A stretch of DNA of 13,196 nt from Actinobacteria bacterium UBA3120 (GCA_002365735.1 DEZY01000028.1:12766-25961), one strand, 5' to 3'; shown: positions 1-6,715, counted from the stretch's first letter. The notes: a model not told the origin generated them from the sequence alone. Made by a program: numbers and translations.

Positions 1-13
1 GCTCTTCCGATCT
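1..13 (+). other. Illumina sequencing adapter remnant
   Basis: Bases GCTCTTCCGATCT are identical to the last 13 bases of the common Illumina TruSeq-type adapter. They sit exactly at the left edge, so this is library sequence left on a contig end and not genomic DNA. Genomic sequence most likely begins at position 14. Confidence 0.9.
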
Positions 14-30
14 ATACGTCCGAATACAAA

Positions 31-72
31 AATTGTGGCCGCGAGAGGAGATAACCCCTCGCGGCCACAATT
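31..72 (-). terminator. Rho-independent terminator of the rhodopsin gene
   Basis: Positions 31-45 and 58-72 are perfect 15-bp inverted repeats (AATTGTGGCCGCGAG and its complement). One mismatch and two more pairs lie inside, leaving a 6-base loop at 49-54. Read on the minus strand, the hairpin runs into AATTTTTGT and lies about 20 bases past the rhodopsin stop codon. The T-run is on the minus-strand side, so it mainly serves the rhodopsin transcript. Some activity in the other direction is possible. Confidence 0.88.
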
Positions 73-93
73 ATTTGCGTTATGAAGTGAGAG

Positions 94-936
94 CTAAGCG
101 CTCTTTCCTGCTGATGAGGGTGCTTCGTGGATCTCGGCAGCGGCAAATGACTCGTCGTCTGCAAAGCTCTTTTCGCGAGCAATCTTGTAGATCAACAAAC
201 CGAAGAGACACTTCGCCAATACGTCGGCGATTGAATATCCGAGCTGACGACCCACGAATGAGTCGGCGCCATCGATTCCCAACTGAGGCAACAGGAATGC
301 AATCGGGTACACGCCCCAAGTTGCCAGTAGCAGCAGTCGGAGCCCGTTGAGGTCCTTGCGGACTTGTCCCGGCTGCGTCTCCATGGCCTTGCTGAGTTGT
401 GTCCACAGAACGTACAGGATGTACAGGAACGGAAGGGTCGAAAGGAAGCCCCAGATTCCGCGGGTCATGTTGTCACTGGAAATCTCACCCGGGTAACCGA
501 GTGCGATCATCAGGAATGCTGCCGGGATCAACTTGATCATTAGGCTGCGACGCACCATGCGCGCTAGCGCAAGTACTGCAATTGCTTCAAACAGCAACAG
601 CGGGACAGTGAGAAGCCAATCAATGTACCGGTAGCCTTCGTTGAAGCCCTCACCGTTGACAAGCACGTAAGTCGGATCCGTGCCAGCCATTGCGGCATCT
701 CCGGCTCCTTGTGCGACATAAGCCTCCGTGAAGGAATTGAAGATCCTCCAGTAATGGTAGGCAGCGATCAGGCAAACGATTGACGAAACAGCTAGTGCTT
801 GGCGGTACCGGGGAAGAACACGGGGCATGACGACAAGCAAAAACACGAACGTGGCGAGCATTGATGCAAGTGCAAACGACAACGCGTTGTACACAGATTG
901 GAATTGAGTAAATGAGAGTTCGAGAACTCCGGGCAC
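94..936 (-). CDS. actR: Actinorhodopsin (light-driven proton pump)
   Basis: A seven-helix retinal protein of 280 residues that should pump protons out of the cell in light. Helix C reads YRYIDWLLTVPLLLFE. D106 is the counter-ion/proton acceptor (proteorhodopsin D97), T110 completes the motif and E117 is the proton donor (E108), giving the DTE set of outward proton pumps. L114 sits at the proteorhodopsin 105 tuning site, which predicts green absorption. H61 in helix B matches the acceptor's partner histidine. K242 in helix G (DVLAKCLFG) is the retinal Schiff-base lysine. G163 in IWGFLST may be the small residue that opens a carotenoid-antenna window in xanthorhodopsin-like pumps; this needs alignment. 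The start is GTG, with a perfect AAGGAGG five bases upstream. The C-terminal tail is acidic and polar. No retinal-synthesis gene is in the window, so retinal must come from genes elsewhere. Confidence 0.96.
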   Translation of the reverse strand: MPGVLELSFTQFQSVYNALSFALASMLATFVFLLVVMPRVLPRYRQALAVSSIVCLIAAYHYWRIFNSFTEAYVAQGAGDAAMAGTDPTYVLVNGEGFNEGYRYIDWLLTVPLLLFEAIAVLALARMVRRSLMIKLIPAAFLMIALGYPGEISSDNMTRGIWGFLSTLPFLYILYVLWTQLSKAMETQPGQVRKDLNGLRLLLLATWGVYPIAFLLPQLGIDGADSFVGRQLGYSIADVLAKCLFGLLIYKIAREKSFADDESFAAAEIHEAPSSAGKSA

Positions 937-954
937 AGGATCCTCCTTAGACTG

Positions 955-971
955 GCTGACACGTTGTCAGC
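955..971 (-). promoter_or_regulatory. Hairpin between the leader ORF and the rhodopsin RBS
   Basis: GCTGACA (955-961) and TGTCAGC (965-971) form a perfect 7-bp stem with a 3-base loop. It includes the stop codon of the 13-codon leader ORF and ends a few bases before the rhodopsin Shine-Dalgarno at 941-948. A ribosome finishing the leader ORF would open it. It could be an RNA control element or a DNA operator; the sequence alone does not decide. Confidence 0.45.
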
Positions 972-1008
972 TAATGACCTGTAATGACCAAGGTCTTGGT
1001 CGGGACAT
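967..1008 (-). CDS. Possible 13-residue leader peptide upstream of the rhodopsin
   Basis: An ATG at 1006-1008 follows a clean AAGGAG (1015-1020) at a six-base spacing and opens a short frame, MSRPRPWSLQVIS, ending in TGA 30 bases before the rhodopsin start. The ribosome-binding site is as good as any in the window, which argues for translation. I do not recognise the peptide. It has no run of one amino acid, so classical amino-acid attenuation is not suggested. The frame also holds the tandem repeat at 972-989, and its stop lies in the hairpin at 955-971. It may be a translated upstream ORF that controls rhodopsin expression, or a chance frame after a stray AAGGAG. Confidence 0.4.
   Translation of the reverse strand: MSRPRPWSLQVIS
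972..989 (-). repeat. Tandem 8-bp direct repeat in the rhodopsin leader
   Basis: TAATGACC occurs at 972-979 and again at 982-989, a 10-bp period or one helical turn (GGTCATTA-CA-GGTCATTA on the gene strand). It abuts an inverted repeat, GACCAAG/CTTGGTC, at 986-1001. Same-face spacing is typical of dimeric regulator sites, but the bases are also inside the putative leader ORF. Confidence 0.4.
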
Positions 1009-1094
1009 AGTTTTCTCCTTATGCGCTGGCCCGCAATGCGAATGCCAAAAGTCGTACCATTTAAGTGAATATTCGTTTTTGCCCGTTTTAACCG

Positions 1095-1109
1095 ATTGCC
1101 ACCGGCAAT
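1095..1109. promoter_or_regulatory. Inverted repeat ATTGCC-ACC-GGCAAT
   Basis: A perfect 6-bp inverted repeat with a 3-base centre lies between pspAB and the rhodopsin leader, about 160 bp upstream of the rhodopsin start. It has no adjoining T-run in either direction, so it is a weak terminator candidate and a more likely protein-binding site. I see no confident -35/-10 pair in 1010-1171, so the rhodopsin promoter is not located. Confidence 0.3.
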
Positions 1110-1171
1110 TGTGCTCCACACTAGCGATCACGAAGGAGAGTGAGAGTGGCAAAAGAGTATGGCGAAAGGGC

Positions 1172-1762
1172 CTATTGGCCGCTAGTAACACCCGGGGCGT
1201 CCCACAAAGCAAACCAGCGGGTCATGTCCAGTTCAACGGGAAGTTCCCCGGTAAGTTTGTCGCGGATCTGTAGTTCTAAAACATTATTGCGTGACTTATC
1301 TTGGGTATTTACCTGTGGTGCGAACGGATAAAAAGTTCCCCGCTTGTAGAGGTACACCAGTGAGACGGTGTTACCCCCTTGGTCAGTAAAAGGAAAAAGA
1401 GAACACAGCAGTTGCGGACCAAAGCCAGCCTGGACCAGAGAGGTGTTCACCGCGTGAATATCTGTCACCGCGCCTGCCAGATCAGCCGGTTCGGTTCGCA
1501 CCGTGAGCCAGTCGAATCCGAATTCATCAGCATTTGCTTCGACACGGGGGCCACCATCTGCGTCGAGTAATTCGCGCACTTGCGTTTCAAGGTCTGAAAA
1601 TGCTCTGCCTTCTGGTCCACGAAAGCACACTGAGCCCACACCCGTTGGAGTGAGGCCCAAATCAACGTCAAGAGTGATCGCTGCAGAGGGCAGCGCAAAT
1701 AAGGCGTCAAGGTGTGGCCTGGTAGGCGCCTTGCGACCGCGGATTGCATCGAGGAAACCCAC
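1172..1762 (-). CDS. pspAB: PspA-associated protein PspAB
   Basis: A 196-residue cytosolic-looking protein with no membrane segment, recognised as the PspAB family by its start (GFLDAIRGRK, PTRPHLDALFALPSA), its central FGFDWLTV and its late LVYLYKRGTFYPF stretch. Known members sit beside pspA and htpX in Actinobacteria; their biochemical role is not established, and the link is to the envelope-stress response. It starts with GTG only three bases after the htpX stop and has no strong Shine-Dalgarno, so translation is probably coupled to htpX. It is the last gene of the pspA-htpX-pspAB operon. I see no obvious terminator behind it, so some transcripts may read into the rhodopsin leader. Confidence 0.88.
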   Translation of the reverse strand: MGFLDAIRGRKAPTRPHLDALFALPSAAITLDVDLGLTPTGVGSVCFRGPEGRAFSDLETQVRELLDADGGPRVEANADEFGFDWLTVRTEPADLAGAVTDIHAVNTSLVQAGFGPQLLCSLFPFTDQGGNTVSLVYLYKRGTFYPFAPQVNTQDKSRNNVLELQIRDKLTGELPVELDMTRWFALWDAPGVTSGQ

Positions 1763-1765
1763 CGG

Positions 1766-2671
1766 TTAGCGCTCACCCAGTTGGGCGGAGATTTTGGCGA
1801 GCTGTTCCAGTCTTTCTTCCAACGGTGGGTGGGTTGCAAAAATTGCTTCCATCCCCAATCCTTTGCCACCTTTAAACGCGGGGGCGAACGCGATCGAACT
1901 TACTGGCTCCATCGACCGCAAGTCCTTGTCCGGGATTGCATTCATGCCGCCACTAATTTTGACAAGGGCGCTGGCCAGGGCACTCGGTTTACCCGTTAAC
2001 AAAGCCGCTCCGCGGTCTGCCCCGAGCTCGCGGTAACGCGAAAGCGCGCGAATCAGGAGAAATGAGATGAAGTAGACAATTGCGCTTACGGCCATTACCG
2101 CCATGAACACCACCGCAGTGTTTCGATCCCTACCCCCCCGCATCATGGATCCCCACATGGCACTGCGAGTAATAAACCCAGCGAGGATCGAAGTAAAAGA
2201 CGCAATCGTCATGACGGTCACGTCACGGTGAGCAACGTGCGAAAGTTCGTGCGCTAAGACCGCCTCAAGTTCCTCTTCGTCGAGTTGTTTCAGAATTCCA
2301 GTCGTCACAACAACCACACTTCGGTTGGGGCTGCGGCCCGTTGCGAAAGCGTTCGGGACTGGACTGTCTGAAATCGCCACCCTGGGTTTGTTCATGTCAG
2401 CCATTGCGCAGATTCGATCAACGATTGCGTGCACGGACGGCGCTTGCTCGGGAGTTACTTCAACCGCACGCATTGCTTTCATTGACAGCGTGTCTGAGAA
2501 CCACCACTGGCCAAAAAGAAATCCGCCGGAAAGCACCAGCACAAAGATCGCATTGATCCCGATTGCGATCAGGAGGCCAGCCAGGATTACATAGAGAAGC
2601 CCTAAACCAAAAAGCGTTCCGAACATGCGAGCGCTAAGTCCTGAATCCTTTTCATACCGTGAACGGGCCAC
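1766..2671 (-). CDS. htpX: Membrane zinc metalloprotease HtpX
   Basis: An M48-family integral membrane protease of 301 residues that degrades misfolded membrane proteins. Two N-terminal membrane segments lie at about residues 17-38 and 40-56. The zinc site is HELSH (H141, E142, H145), with E215 in RELGAD as the third zinc ligand. Two further hydrophobic stretches (about 154-172 and 186-208) lie between them. The conserved HPPLEERLEQL is near the C-terminus at 281-291. Length and motif order are normal for HtpX. It begins with GTG, with AAAGAGG about ten bases upstream that overlaps the pspA stop region. It lies 16 bases after pspA, so the two are co-transcribed and probably act together on inner-membrane damage. 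Confidence 0.94.
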   Translation of the reverse strand: MARSRYEKDSGLSARMFGTLFGLGLLYVILAGLLIAIGINAIFVLVLSGGFLFGQWWFSDTLSMKAMRAVEVTPEQAPSVHAIVDRICAMADMNKPRVAISDSPVPNAFATGRSPNRSVVVVTTGILKQLDEEELEAVLAHELSHVAHRDVTVMTIASFTSILAGFITRSAMWGSMMRGGRDRNTAVVFMAVMAVSAIVYFISFLLIRALSRYRELGADRGAALLTGKPSALASALVKISGGMNAIPDKDLRSMEPVSSIAFAPAFKGGKGLGMEAIFATHPPLEERLEQLAKISAQLGER

Positions 2672-2687
2672 TTCGCGTTAACCTCTT

Positions 2688-3413
2688 TTAGTCCTCGATT
2701 GCTTTTTTCTCGGCCGAGCCGAGCTCATTTTTCATCGCGGCGAGTTGGGATTCAACATCCGTGTCACTTGCCATACGCTCAAGCTCGATCGTGATGTTGT
2801 CCTTGGACATCCCCGATGGGTCTTCGAGTGCTCCTGAAGCCATGAGTTCATCGATGGCACCGGCACGAGCCTGCATCTCGGCTGTTTTGTCCTCCGCGCG
2901 CTGAACAGCTTGGCCAACGTCGCCAAGTTCGGAAGAGATGCCAGCAAAAGCTTCATTGATCTTCGTGTGAGCTTCAGCCGCCGAGTAGGTTGCTTTGATC
3001 GTTTCCTTCTTGGTGCGAAAACTCTCCACCTTCGCTTGTAACTGTTGCGCTGCGACAGTTAGTTTTTCCTCCTGCTCGGACAGTTGCGCGAGTTGTTCTT
3101 GAAGGTCGGCAATCTGGGTGTGAAGTCCACTGCGACGGACCAGAGCCTCTCGGGCCAAATCCTCACGGTTCCCAGCCAGGGCTACGCGGGCCTGTTCTTC
3201 GAGCTTGGTTTCCTGCTTATCTAGACTCTGCACTTGCAACTCAATCCGCTTGCGGCTGGTCGCGACGTCGGCGACACCCCGGCGCACTTTCTGTAGGAGC
3301 TCAAGCTGCTTTTCATAGGAGTAGTCGAGAACCTCGCGTGGGTCCTCCGCCTTGTTCAGAACTTTATTGGCCTTGGATTTGAAGATCAAAGTGAAGCGCT
3401 GCCACAGACCCAT
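2688..3413 (-). CDS. pspA: PspA/IM30-family membrane-stress protein
   Basis: A 241-residue, mostly coiled-coil protein of the PspA/IM30 (ESCRT-III-like) superfamily, which binds and stabilises a damaged cytoplasmic membrane. The N-terminus, MGLWQRF followed by KANKVLNKAEDP, is the amphipathic membrane helix and first conserved box. Long heptad-rich helices follow, with many Glu, Lys and Gln (about residues 28-190), and a short acidic tail. I chose the ATG at 3411-3413 because a GAAGGG lies about eight bases upstream and the family starts with MGL/MGI. A TTG eight codons further upstream has no ribosome site. It is first in the pspA-htpX-pspAB operon. The small PspAA protein often found in actinobacterial psp operons is not present between pspA and htpX. 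Confidence 0.92.
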   Translation of the reverse strand: MGLWQRFTLIFKSKANKVLNKAEDPREVLDYSYEKQLELLQKVRRGVADVATSRKRIELQVQSLDKQETKLEEQARVALAGNREDLAREALVRRSGLHTQIADLQEQLAQLSEQEEKLTVAAQQLQAKVESFRTKKETIKATYSAAEAHTKINEAFAGISSELGDVGQAVQRAEDKTAEMQARAGAIDELMASGALEDPSGMSKDNITIELERMASDTDVESQLAAMKNELGSAEKKAIED

Positions 3414-3522
3414 GTGAATTCCCTTCGTTGCGAGCAAATAATTTCGCTCAATTACCGTGATCCTAGGGTAAACGACACTTCATCGACGGCTCGACGGCGC
3501 ATGGGGCTACGCTGCACACATC

Positions 3523-4113
3523 ATGTTTGGGATGCCTAAGAAGTCAGCAGATGCCACGCCCGTCGCAGAATCGCAATCAAATTCGGAGCCGGGAGGGAAA
3601 GGTCGGCCTACTCCTTCGCGTAGAGAGGCAGAGGCCGCCCGCAAGACCTCCATTCGTGCCCCGCGCGGTTCAAAAGGCGGCAAGAAGGCCGCCCGGGAGC
3701 AAGATCGCGCGGAGCGATCCCGTGCCCGCGCAGGCATGCTTGCCGGTGACGAAAGATACCTGCCTGCGCGCGATCAGGGTCCCGTACGAGGATTCGTGCG
3801 CGACTTTGTCGATGCCCGATACACGATCGCTGAATACTTTATTTTTATGGCCGTGGTTGTGTTGCTGCTGGGCTTTGTGAATAACCCGTCAATACAGCAA
3901 CTTGTGTCACTCGGCTTTTTCCTTATGGCAACTCTCATTATTGTCGACACCACTATTTTGGTTATTCAACTCAAGTCCCGAACCAAGAAAGCCTTTCCCG
4001 ATAAAGCAGACCGACGGGGAATCACACTTTACGCACTCATGCGCACCTTGCAATATCGCCGACTGCGCATGCCAAAACCACGTGTTGAACGTCGACTAAA
4101 GAAAGGCAAGTAG
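3523..4113 (+). CDS. DUF3043 membrane protein
   Basis: A 196-residue protein of the actinobacterial DUF3043 family, whose function is unknown. The N-terminal third is a charged, disordered region with the family signature GKGRPTPSRREAEAARK (about residues 26-41) and many Arg/Lys/Ala. Next come GDERYLPARDQGPVRGFVRD (about 75-94), two membrane segments (about 106-122 and 129-151), and a very basic C-terminus. The topology suggests a cytoplasmic basic N-terminus that could contact nucleic acid or lipid heads. Upstream, TACGCT at 3508-3513 could be a -10 box nine bases before the ATG, giving an almost leaderless mRNA; no good -35 is seen. It is divergent from pspA (109 bp apart) and four bases ahead of the reductase gene, so those two form an operon. 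Confidence 0.9.
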   Translation: MFGMPKKSADATPVAESQSNSEPGGKGRPTPSRREAEAARKTSIRAPRGSKGGKKAAREQDRAERSRARAGMLAGDERYLPARDQGPVRGFVRDFVDARYTIAEYFIFMAVVVLLLGFVNNPSIQQLVSLGFFLMATLIIVDTTILVIQLKSRTKKAFPDKADRRGITLYALMRTLQYRRLRMPKPRVERRLKKGK

Positions 4114-4117
4114 ACAG

Positions 4118-5119
4118 ATGGAGTTTCGTCACTTGGGTCATAGCGGGTTGAAAATCAGTGAAATCACTTACGGCAACTGGATCACCCACGGATCACAGGT
4201 CACCGATGACCTCGCCATAAAGACCATGCAGGCAGCCATGGAGGCCGGGATCACCACTTTTGACACTGCAGATGTCTACGCGGCTACCAAAGCTGAAGAA
4301 GTAATGGGCAGAGCTCTCAAAGGCCAACGCCGGGAAAGTCTAGAAATCTTCACCAAGGTGTACTGGCCGACCGGCGAGGGAGCTAATGACCGCGGACTTT
4401 CACGCAAGCACATCATGGAGTCGTGTGAGAATTCATTGCGCAGGTTGCAGACCGATTATGTGGATCTCTACCAAGCGCACCGCTACGACTACGAAACCCC
4501 CCTGGAAGAAACCCTTCGCGCATTTGATGACCTGGTCCGTCAAGGCAAAGTCCTCTATGTGGGGGTGAGTGAATGGACAGCGGCACAAATCCGCGATGCA
4601 GTCCGCATCGCCTCCGACATGGGTTTTGATCGGATCGTGAGCAACCAGCCCCAATACAACATGTTGTGGCGGGTAATTGAGGCCGAAGTTGTTCCGGCAA
4701 GTGAGGAACTGGGCATTGGCCAAATTGTGTGGTCCCCCATCGCTCAGGGTGTGTTGACCGGAAAATATAAAATTGGGGCGCCGGCTCCAAAGGGCAGTCG
4801 AGCCACCGACACTTCTTCTGGCGCGAACTTTGTCGCCCGTTGGCTCAATGATCCAGTCCTAGCGGCTGTTGAGAAATTGGAGCCAATCGCCAAAGACATG
4901 GATTTGACCATGTCTCAACTGGCCATCGCCTGGGTCCTGAGCAATCCCAACGTGTCTGCAGCCATTGTGGGTGCCTCACGACCTGAGCAAATAACTGAAA
5001 ATGCGAAGGCTGCGGGGGTAACATTGCCTGAAGATGTCCTCAGCGGGATCGACTACGCGCTCGGTGACCTTGTGAGCACAGACCCAGCACTAACCGTTTC
5101 ACCTGAAATAAGACCGTAA
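4118..5119 (+). CDS. Aldo/keto reductase
   Basis: A 333-residue cytosolic NADPH-dependent oxidoreductase with the (beta/alpha)8 aldo/keto reductase fold, closest in style to the AKR6 / potassium-channel-beta-like group. The catalytic tetrad is visible: D49 and Y54 (FDTADVY), K80 (FTKVYWP) and H121 (QAHRYD). NQPQYN (about 185-190) and the late SNPNVSAAIVGASRPEQI segment, which binds the cofactor phosphate, are typical. The family reduces aldehydes and ketones; the true substrate cannot be read from the sequence. It starts four bases after the DUF3043 stop with AAAGGCAAG just upstream, so it is translationally linked. Confidence 0.9.
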   Translation: MEFRHLGHSGLKISEITYGNWITHGSQVTDDLAIKTMQAAMEAGITTFDTADVYAATKAEEVMGRALKGQRRESLEIFTKVYWPTGEGANDRGLSRKHIMESCENSLRRLQTDYVDLYQAHRYDYETPLEETLRAFDDLVRQGKVLYVGVSEWTAAQIRDAVRIASDMGFDRIVSNQPQYNMLWRVIEAEVVPASEELGIGQIVWSPIAQGVLTGKYKIGAPAPKGSRATDTSSGANFVARWLNDPVLAAVEKLEPIAKDMDLTMSQLAIAWVLSNPNVSAAIVGASRPEQITENAKAAGVTLPEDVLSGIDYALGDLVSTDPALTVSPEIRP

Positions 5120-5147
5120 AATTTAGCCTGAGCGTTAAGGAGACGCA

Positions 5148-5360
5148 ATGTCCTGGAGTTGGCAATATTTAGATAATGACGGCCAAGTGATCGACTCACC
5201 CGTGGAGCCATGTGTCACATCGGTATTCCCCAGCCAAGGCGATGCGGAAGCGTTCGTGTCTGACACCTGGCGTGAACTACGTGCAGCCGGAATCAGCGCC
5301 GTCACTCTCGTTGACGGCGATCGAGTTGTATACGGACCCATGAGCCTGGACGCTGAATAA
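5148..5360 (+). CDS. Small conserved actinobacterial protein, function unknown
   Basis: A 70-residue soluble acidic protein with the layout of a small family common in Actinobacteria: WSWQYLD at the start, FPSQGDAEAFVSDTWRELRAAG in the middle, and an ending in VVYGPMSL. No function is known to me, and no membrane segment or metal motif is seen. A strong AAGGAG at 5137-5142, five bases before the ATG, supports the start. It lies 28 bases after the reductase and is probably the last gene of that operon. A weak hairpin (5377-5396) follows, without a T-run. Confidence 0.82.
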   Translation: MSWSWQYLDNDGQVIDSPVEPCVTSVFPSQGDAEAFVSDTWRELRAAGISAVTLVDGDRVVYGPMSLDAE

Positions 5361-5411
5361 CCTTCCTGACCATAATCCGTGTTCGCATTGACACGGGCGT
5401 TCATAATGTGG

Positions 5412-5420
5412 TGCTATACG
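5412..5420 (+). promoter_or_regulatory. Possible extended -10 promoter for the riboswitch operon
   Basis: TGCTATACG at 5412-5420 resembles an extended -10 (TGnTATA...). A perfect TTGACA lies at 5388-5393, but the 21-bp spacing is too long for a normal pair. The position, about 15-20 bases before the riboswitch, fits a promoter for the cobalamin operon. The assignment is tentative. Confidence 0.35.
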
Positions 5421-5435
5421 CACACAACAAAAGAT

Positions 5436-5540
5436 TGACGCGTGTGAATCTAGGGGAAGTTCGGTGAAAATCCGGCGCTGTCCCGCAACCGTAAGTCAGG
5501 TGAAAACCTGATAAGTCGGAGCACCTAACACTCGCGAGCG
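5436..5540 (+). ncRNA. Cobalamin (B12) riboswitch aptamer
   Basis: The class core is present in order: GGGGAAG (5453-5459), GGTGAAAATCC (5463-5473), GCTGTCCCGCAACCGTAAGTC (5477-5497), a small hairpin CAGGT-GAAA-ACCTG with a GNRA loop (5497-5510), and the B12 box AAGTCGGAGCACC (5513-5525). CGCGTGT (5439-5445) can pair with ACACTCGCG (5528-5536) with one bulge to close the aptamer. It binds adenosylcobalamin or a related corrinoid and normally switches the downstream genes off when B12 is plentiful. A terminator follows at 5589-5618, which indicates transcriptional control. Confidence 0.95.
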
Positions 5541-5588
5541 GTCATCCGTCGAGGTAACGGGACGAGCGCTCAAGTGAAAACTTGATCG

Positions 5589-5618
5589 CCCCTAGCACTT
5601 TTTGTGCTTGGGGTTTTT
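5589..5618 (+). terminator. Riboswitch-controlled intrinsic terminator
   Basis: CCCC-T-AGCAC (5589-5598) pairs with GTGCT-T-GGGG (5604-5613), with one T-T mismatch and a TTTTT loop, and TTTTTG follows. CTAGGGG at 5450-5456, the first strand of the aptamer core, is a perfect complement of CCCCTAG at 5589-5595. An antiterminator could therefore form when the aptamer is unfolded. A second hairpin (GCGCTCAAG / CTTGATCGC, 5566-5589, one mismatch) sits directly before it. Confidence 0.9.
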
Positions 5619-5670
5619 GATTGAGCGATCCATGGGCCATGTTCTAGTGACCACTCACTGAAGGGGCACC

Positions 5671-6708
5671 ATGAAAAAATCGTACAAATTAATCATGGCG
5701 GCAGTGCTCAGCATTGCCGTTGCATTAGGACTGGGACTTTCTCCAGCACACGCCGCCGGGCCAGACGCCGGCCTCTATGGCACTACCGATCCGACCTATA
5801 CCGGAGTTGACAATCAGGCATTAGCCATTCTTGGCTTGGACTCTGTCGGGGTCAGCGCAGACCGCGCTGCCGTCAAATGGCTGGTGGCCCAACAATGCCT
5901 AGATGGCAGCTTTGAGTCATACCGGGTCAGTATTCGCACCGCGTGCGGACCGCCAGACGCCGTCAACTACACCGGGCCCAATACCAACGCAACCGCACTT
6001 GCCGCGCTCGCATTGAACGCATCGGGCAAGATCGCGCAAGCAAAGCGCGCCGTAGAGTGGCTTACCAAAGCAACAGCGGTGGCGCCCAACGGCAAGACCG
6101 GTATTGCGTACTACCCAGGTTCAGGCGCATTACCTGATACGAACTCATCCGGATTGGCTTATGCCGCAATGTCAGGATTGGGAGTCAATTCCGCGGTGGT
6201 GGGGCAGGTGCGCGCATACCTACTCAGTGCAATCACACCGTGCGCTCAAAGTGGCGGAGCAAAATTCCAGGTGAGTGAGGCCGGCGTTAATAACTCAGCC
6301 TCCGCACAAGCTTTATTCGGTCTGGCTGCATTGACCCCGGCTGAACCTGCGAACAAATTAGGTGCGAGCCCCAAATGTGCGAAGAACAAGGTGAAGAATT
6401 TGGCCAGCTACCTCAGTGGGCAGCTCAAGACCGGTGTCTTGTCTTCATTTCCGTACGACGGAGATGATTTTGGAAATACTGCCGCAACCGTGGTTACCTT
6501 CAACACCATGAAGGTGGGTAAGAAGCCCGTGGGTAAAGCAACCGCCGCGTTGAAAAAGAACGCCAAAACGTGGGCGCTCAAAGATGGCAAAGTAAATGCC
6601 GGCGCCCTCGGGTGGTTACTCATGGTCGCACAAGCAACAGATTCCAATCCGAAGAAATTCGGCGGCGTTAATCTGATCTCAACCCTCACCAAAAGCATGA
6701 AGAAGTAA
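5671..6708 (+). CDS. Secreted alpha/alpha-barrel protein, probable corrinoid capture
   Basis: A 345-residue exported protein. The signal peptide covers residues 1-28 (KKSYK, hydrophobic core, cleavage after SPAHA). The mature part shows six spaced repeats of an N-x-x-A-x-x-L-type helix, starting near N48, N106, N158, N208, N269 and N309. This is the pattern of prenyltransferase/squalene-oxidase-like repeats that build an alpha6/alpha6 barrel, the fold of the N-terminal domain of human transcobalamin and intrinsic factor. Four cysteines (C76, C92, C191, C236) could make two disulfides. No enzyme motif (DxDD, QW repeat) is seen, so cyclase activity is unlikely. It is the first gene behind the cobalamin riboswitch, with GAAGGGG five bases upstream of the ATG. 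Binding of B12 is inferred from context and fold, not shown. Confidence 0.85.
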   Translation: MKKSYKLIMAAVLSIAVALGLGLSPAHAAGPDAGLYGTTDPTYTGVDNQALAILGLDSVGVSADRAAVKWLVAQQCLDGSFESYRVSIRTACGPPDAVNYTGPNTNATALAALALNASGKIAQAKRAVEWLTKATAVAPNGKTGIAYYPGSGALPDTNSSGLAYAAMSGLGVNSAVVGQVRAYLLSAITPCAQSGGAKFQVSEAGVNNSASAQALFGLAALTPAEPANKLGASPKCAKNKVKNLASYLSGQLKTGVLSSFPYDGDDFGNTAATVVTFNTMKVGKKPVGKATAALKKNAKTWALKDGKVNAGALGWLLMVAQATDSNPKKFGGVNLISTLTKSMKK

Positions 6709-6715
6709 TTCGATT

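Noticed and set aside
94..936. Halorhodopsin, sodium pump or sensory rhodopsin
   Set aside because: The helix C residues D, T and E are those of proton pumps. Sodium pumps have NDQ, chloride pumps have T/N at the acceptor site, and no transducer gene is adjacent.
3414..3437. Upstream TTG start for pspA, adding eight residues
   Set aside because: There is no ribosome site before it, while the ATG at 3413 has one, and PspA proteins normally begin with MGL/MGI.
5388..5393. TTGACA as -35 for the riboswitch promoter
   Set aside because: Spacing to the best -10 (TATACG) is 21 bp, and other -10-like strings are 8-10 bp away. Only the extended -10 was kept, at low confidence.
5377..5396. CCGTGT/ACACGG hairpin as a terminator of the small YGPMSL gene
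   Set aside because: The stem is only 6 bp with an 8-base loop and no T-run follows. It may still have a minor role but cannot be called.
5671..6708. Squalene/hopene or terpene cyclase
   Set aside because: The helical repeats fit that fold, but there is no DxDD or QW motif, the protein is exported and short, and it sits behind a B12 riboswitch.
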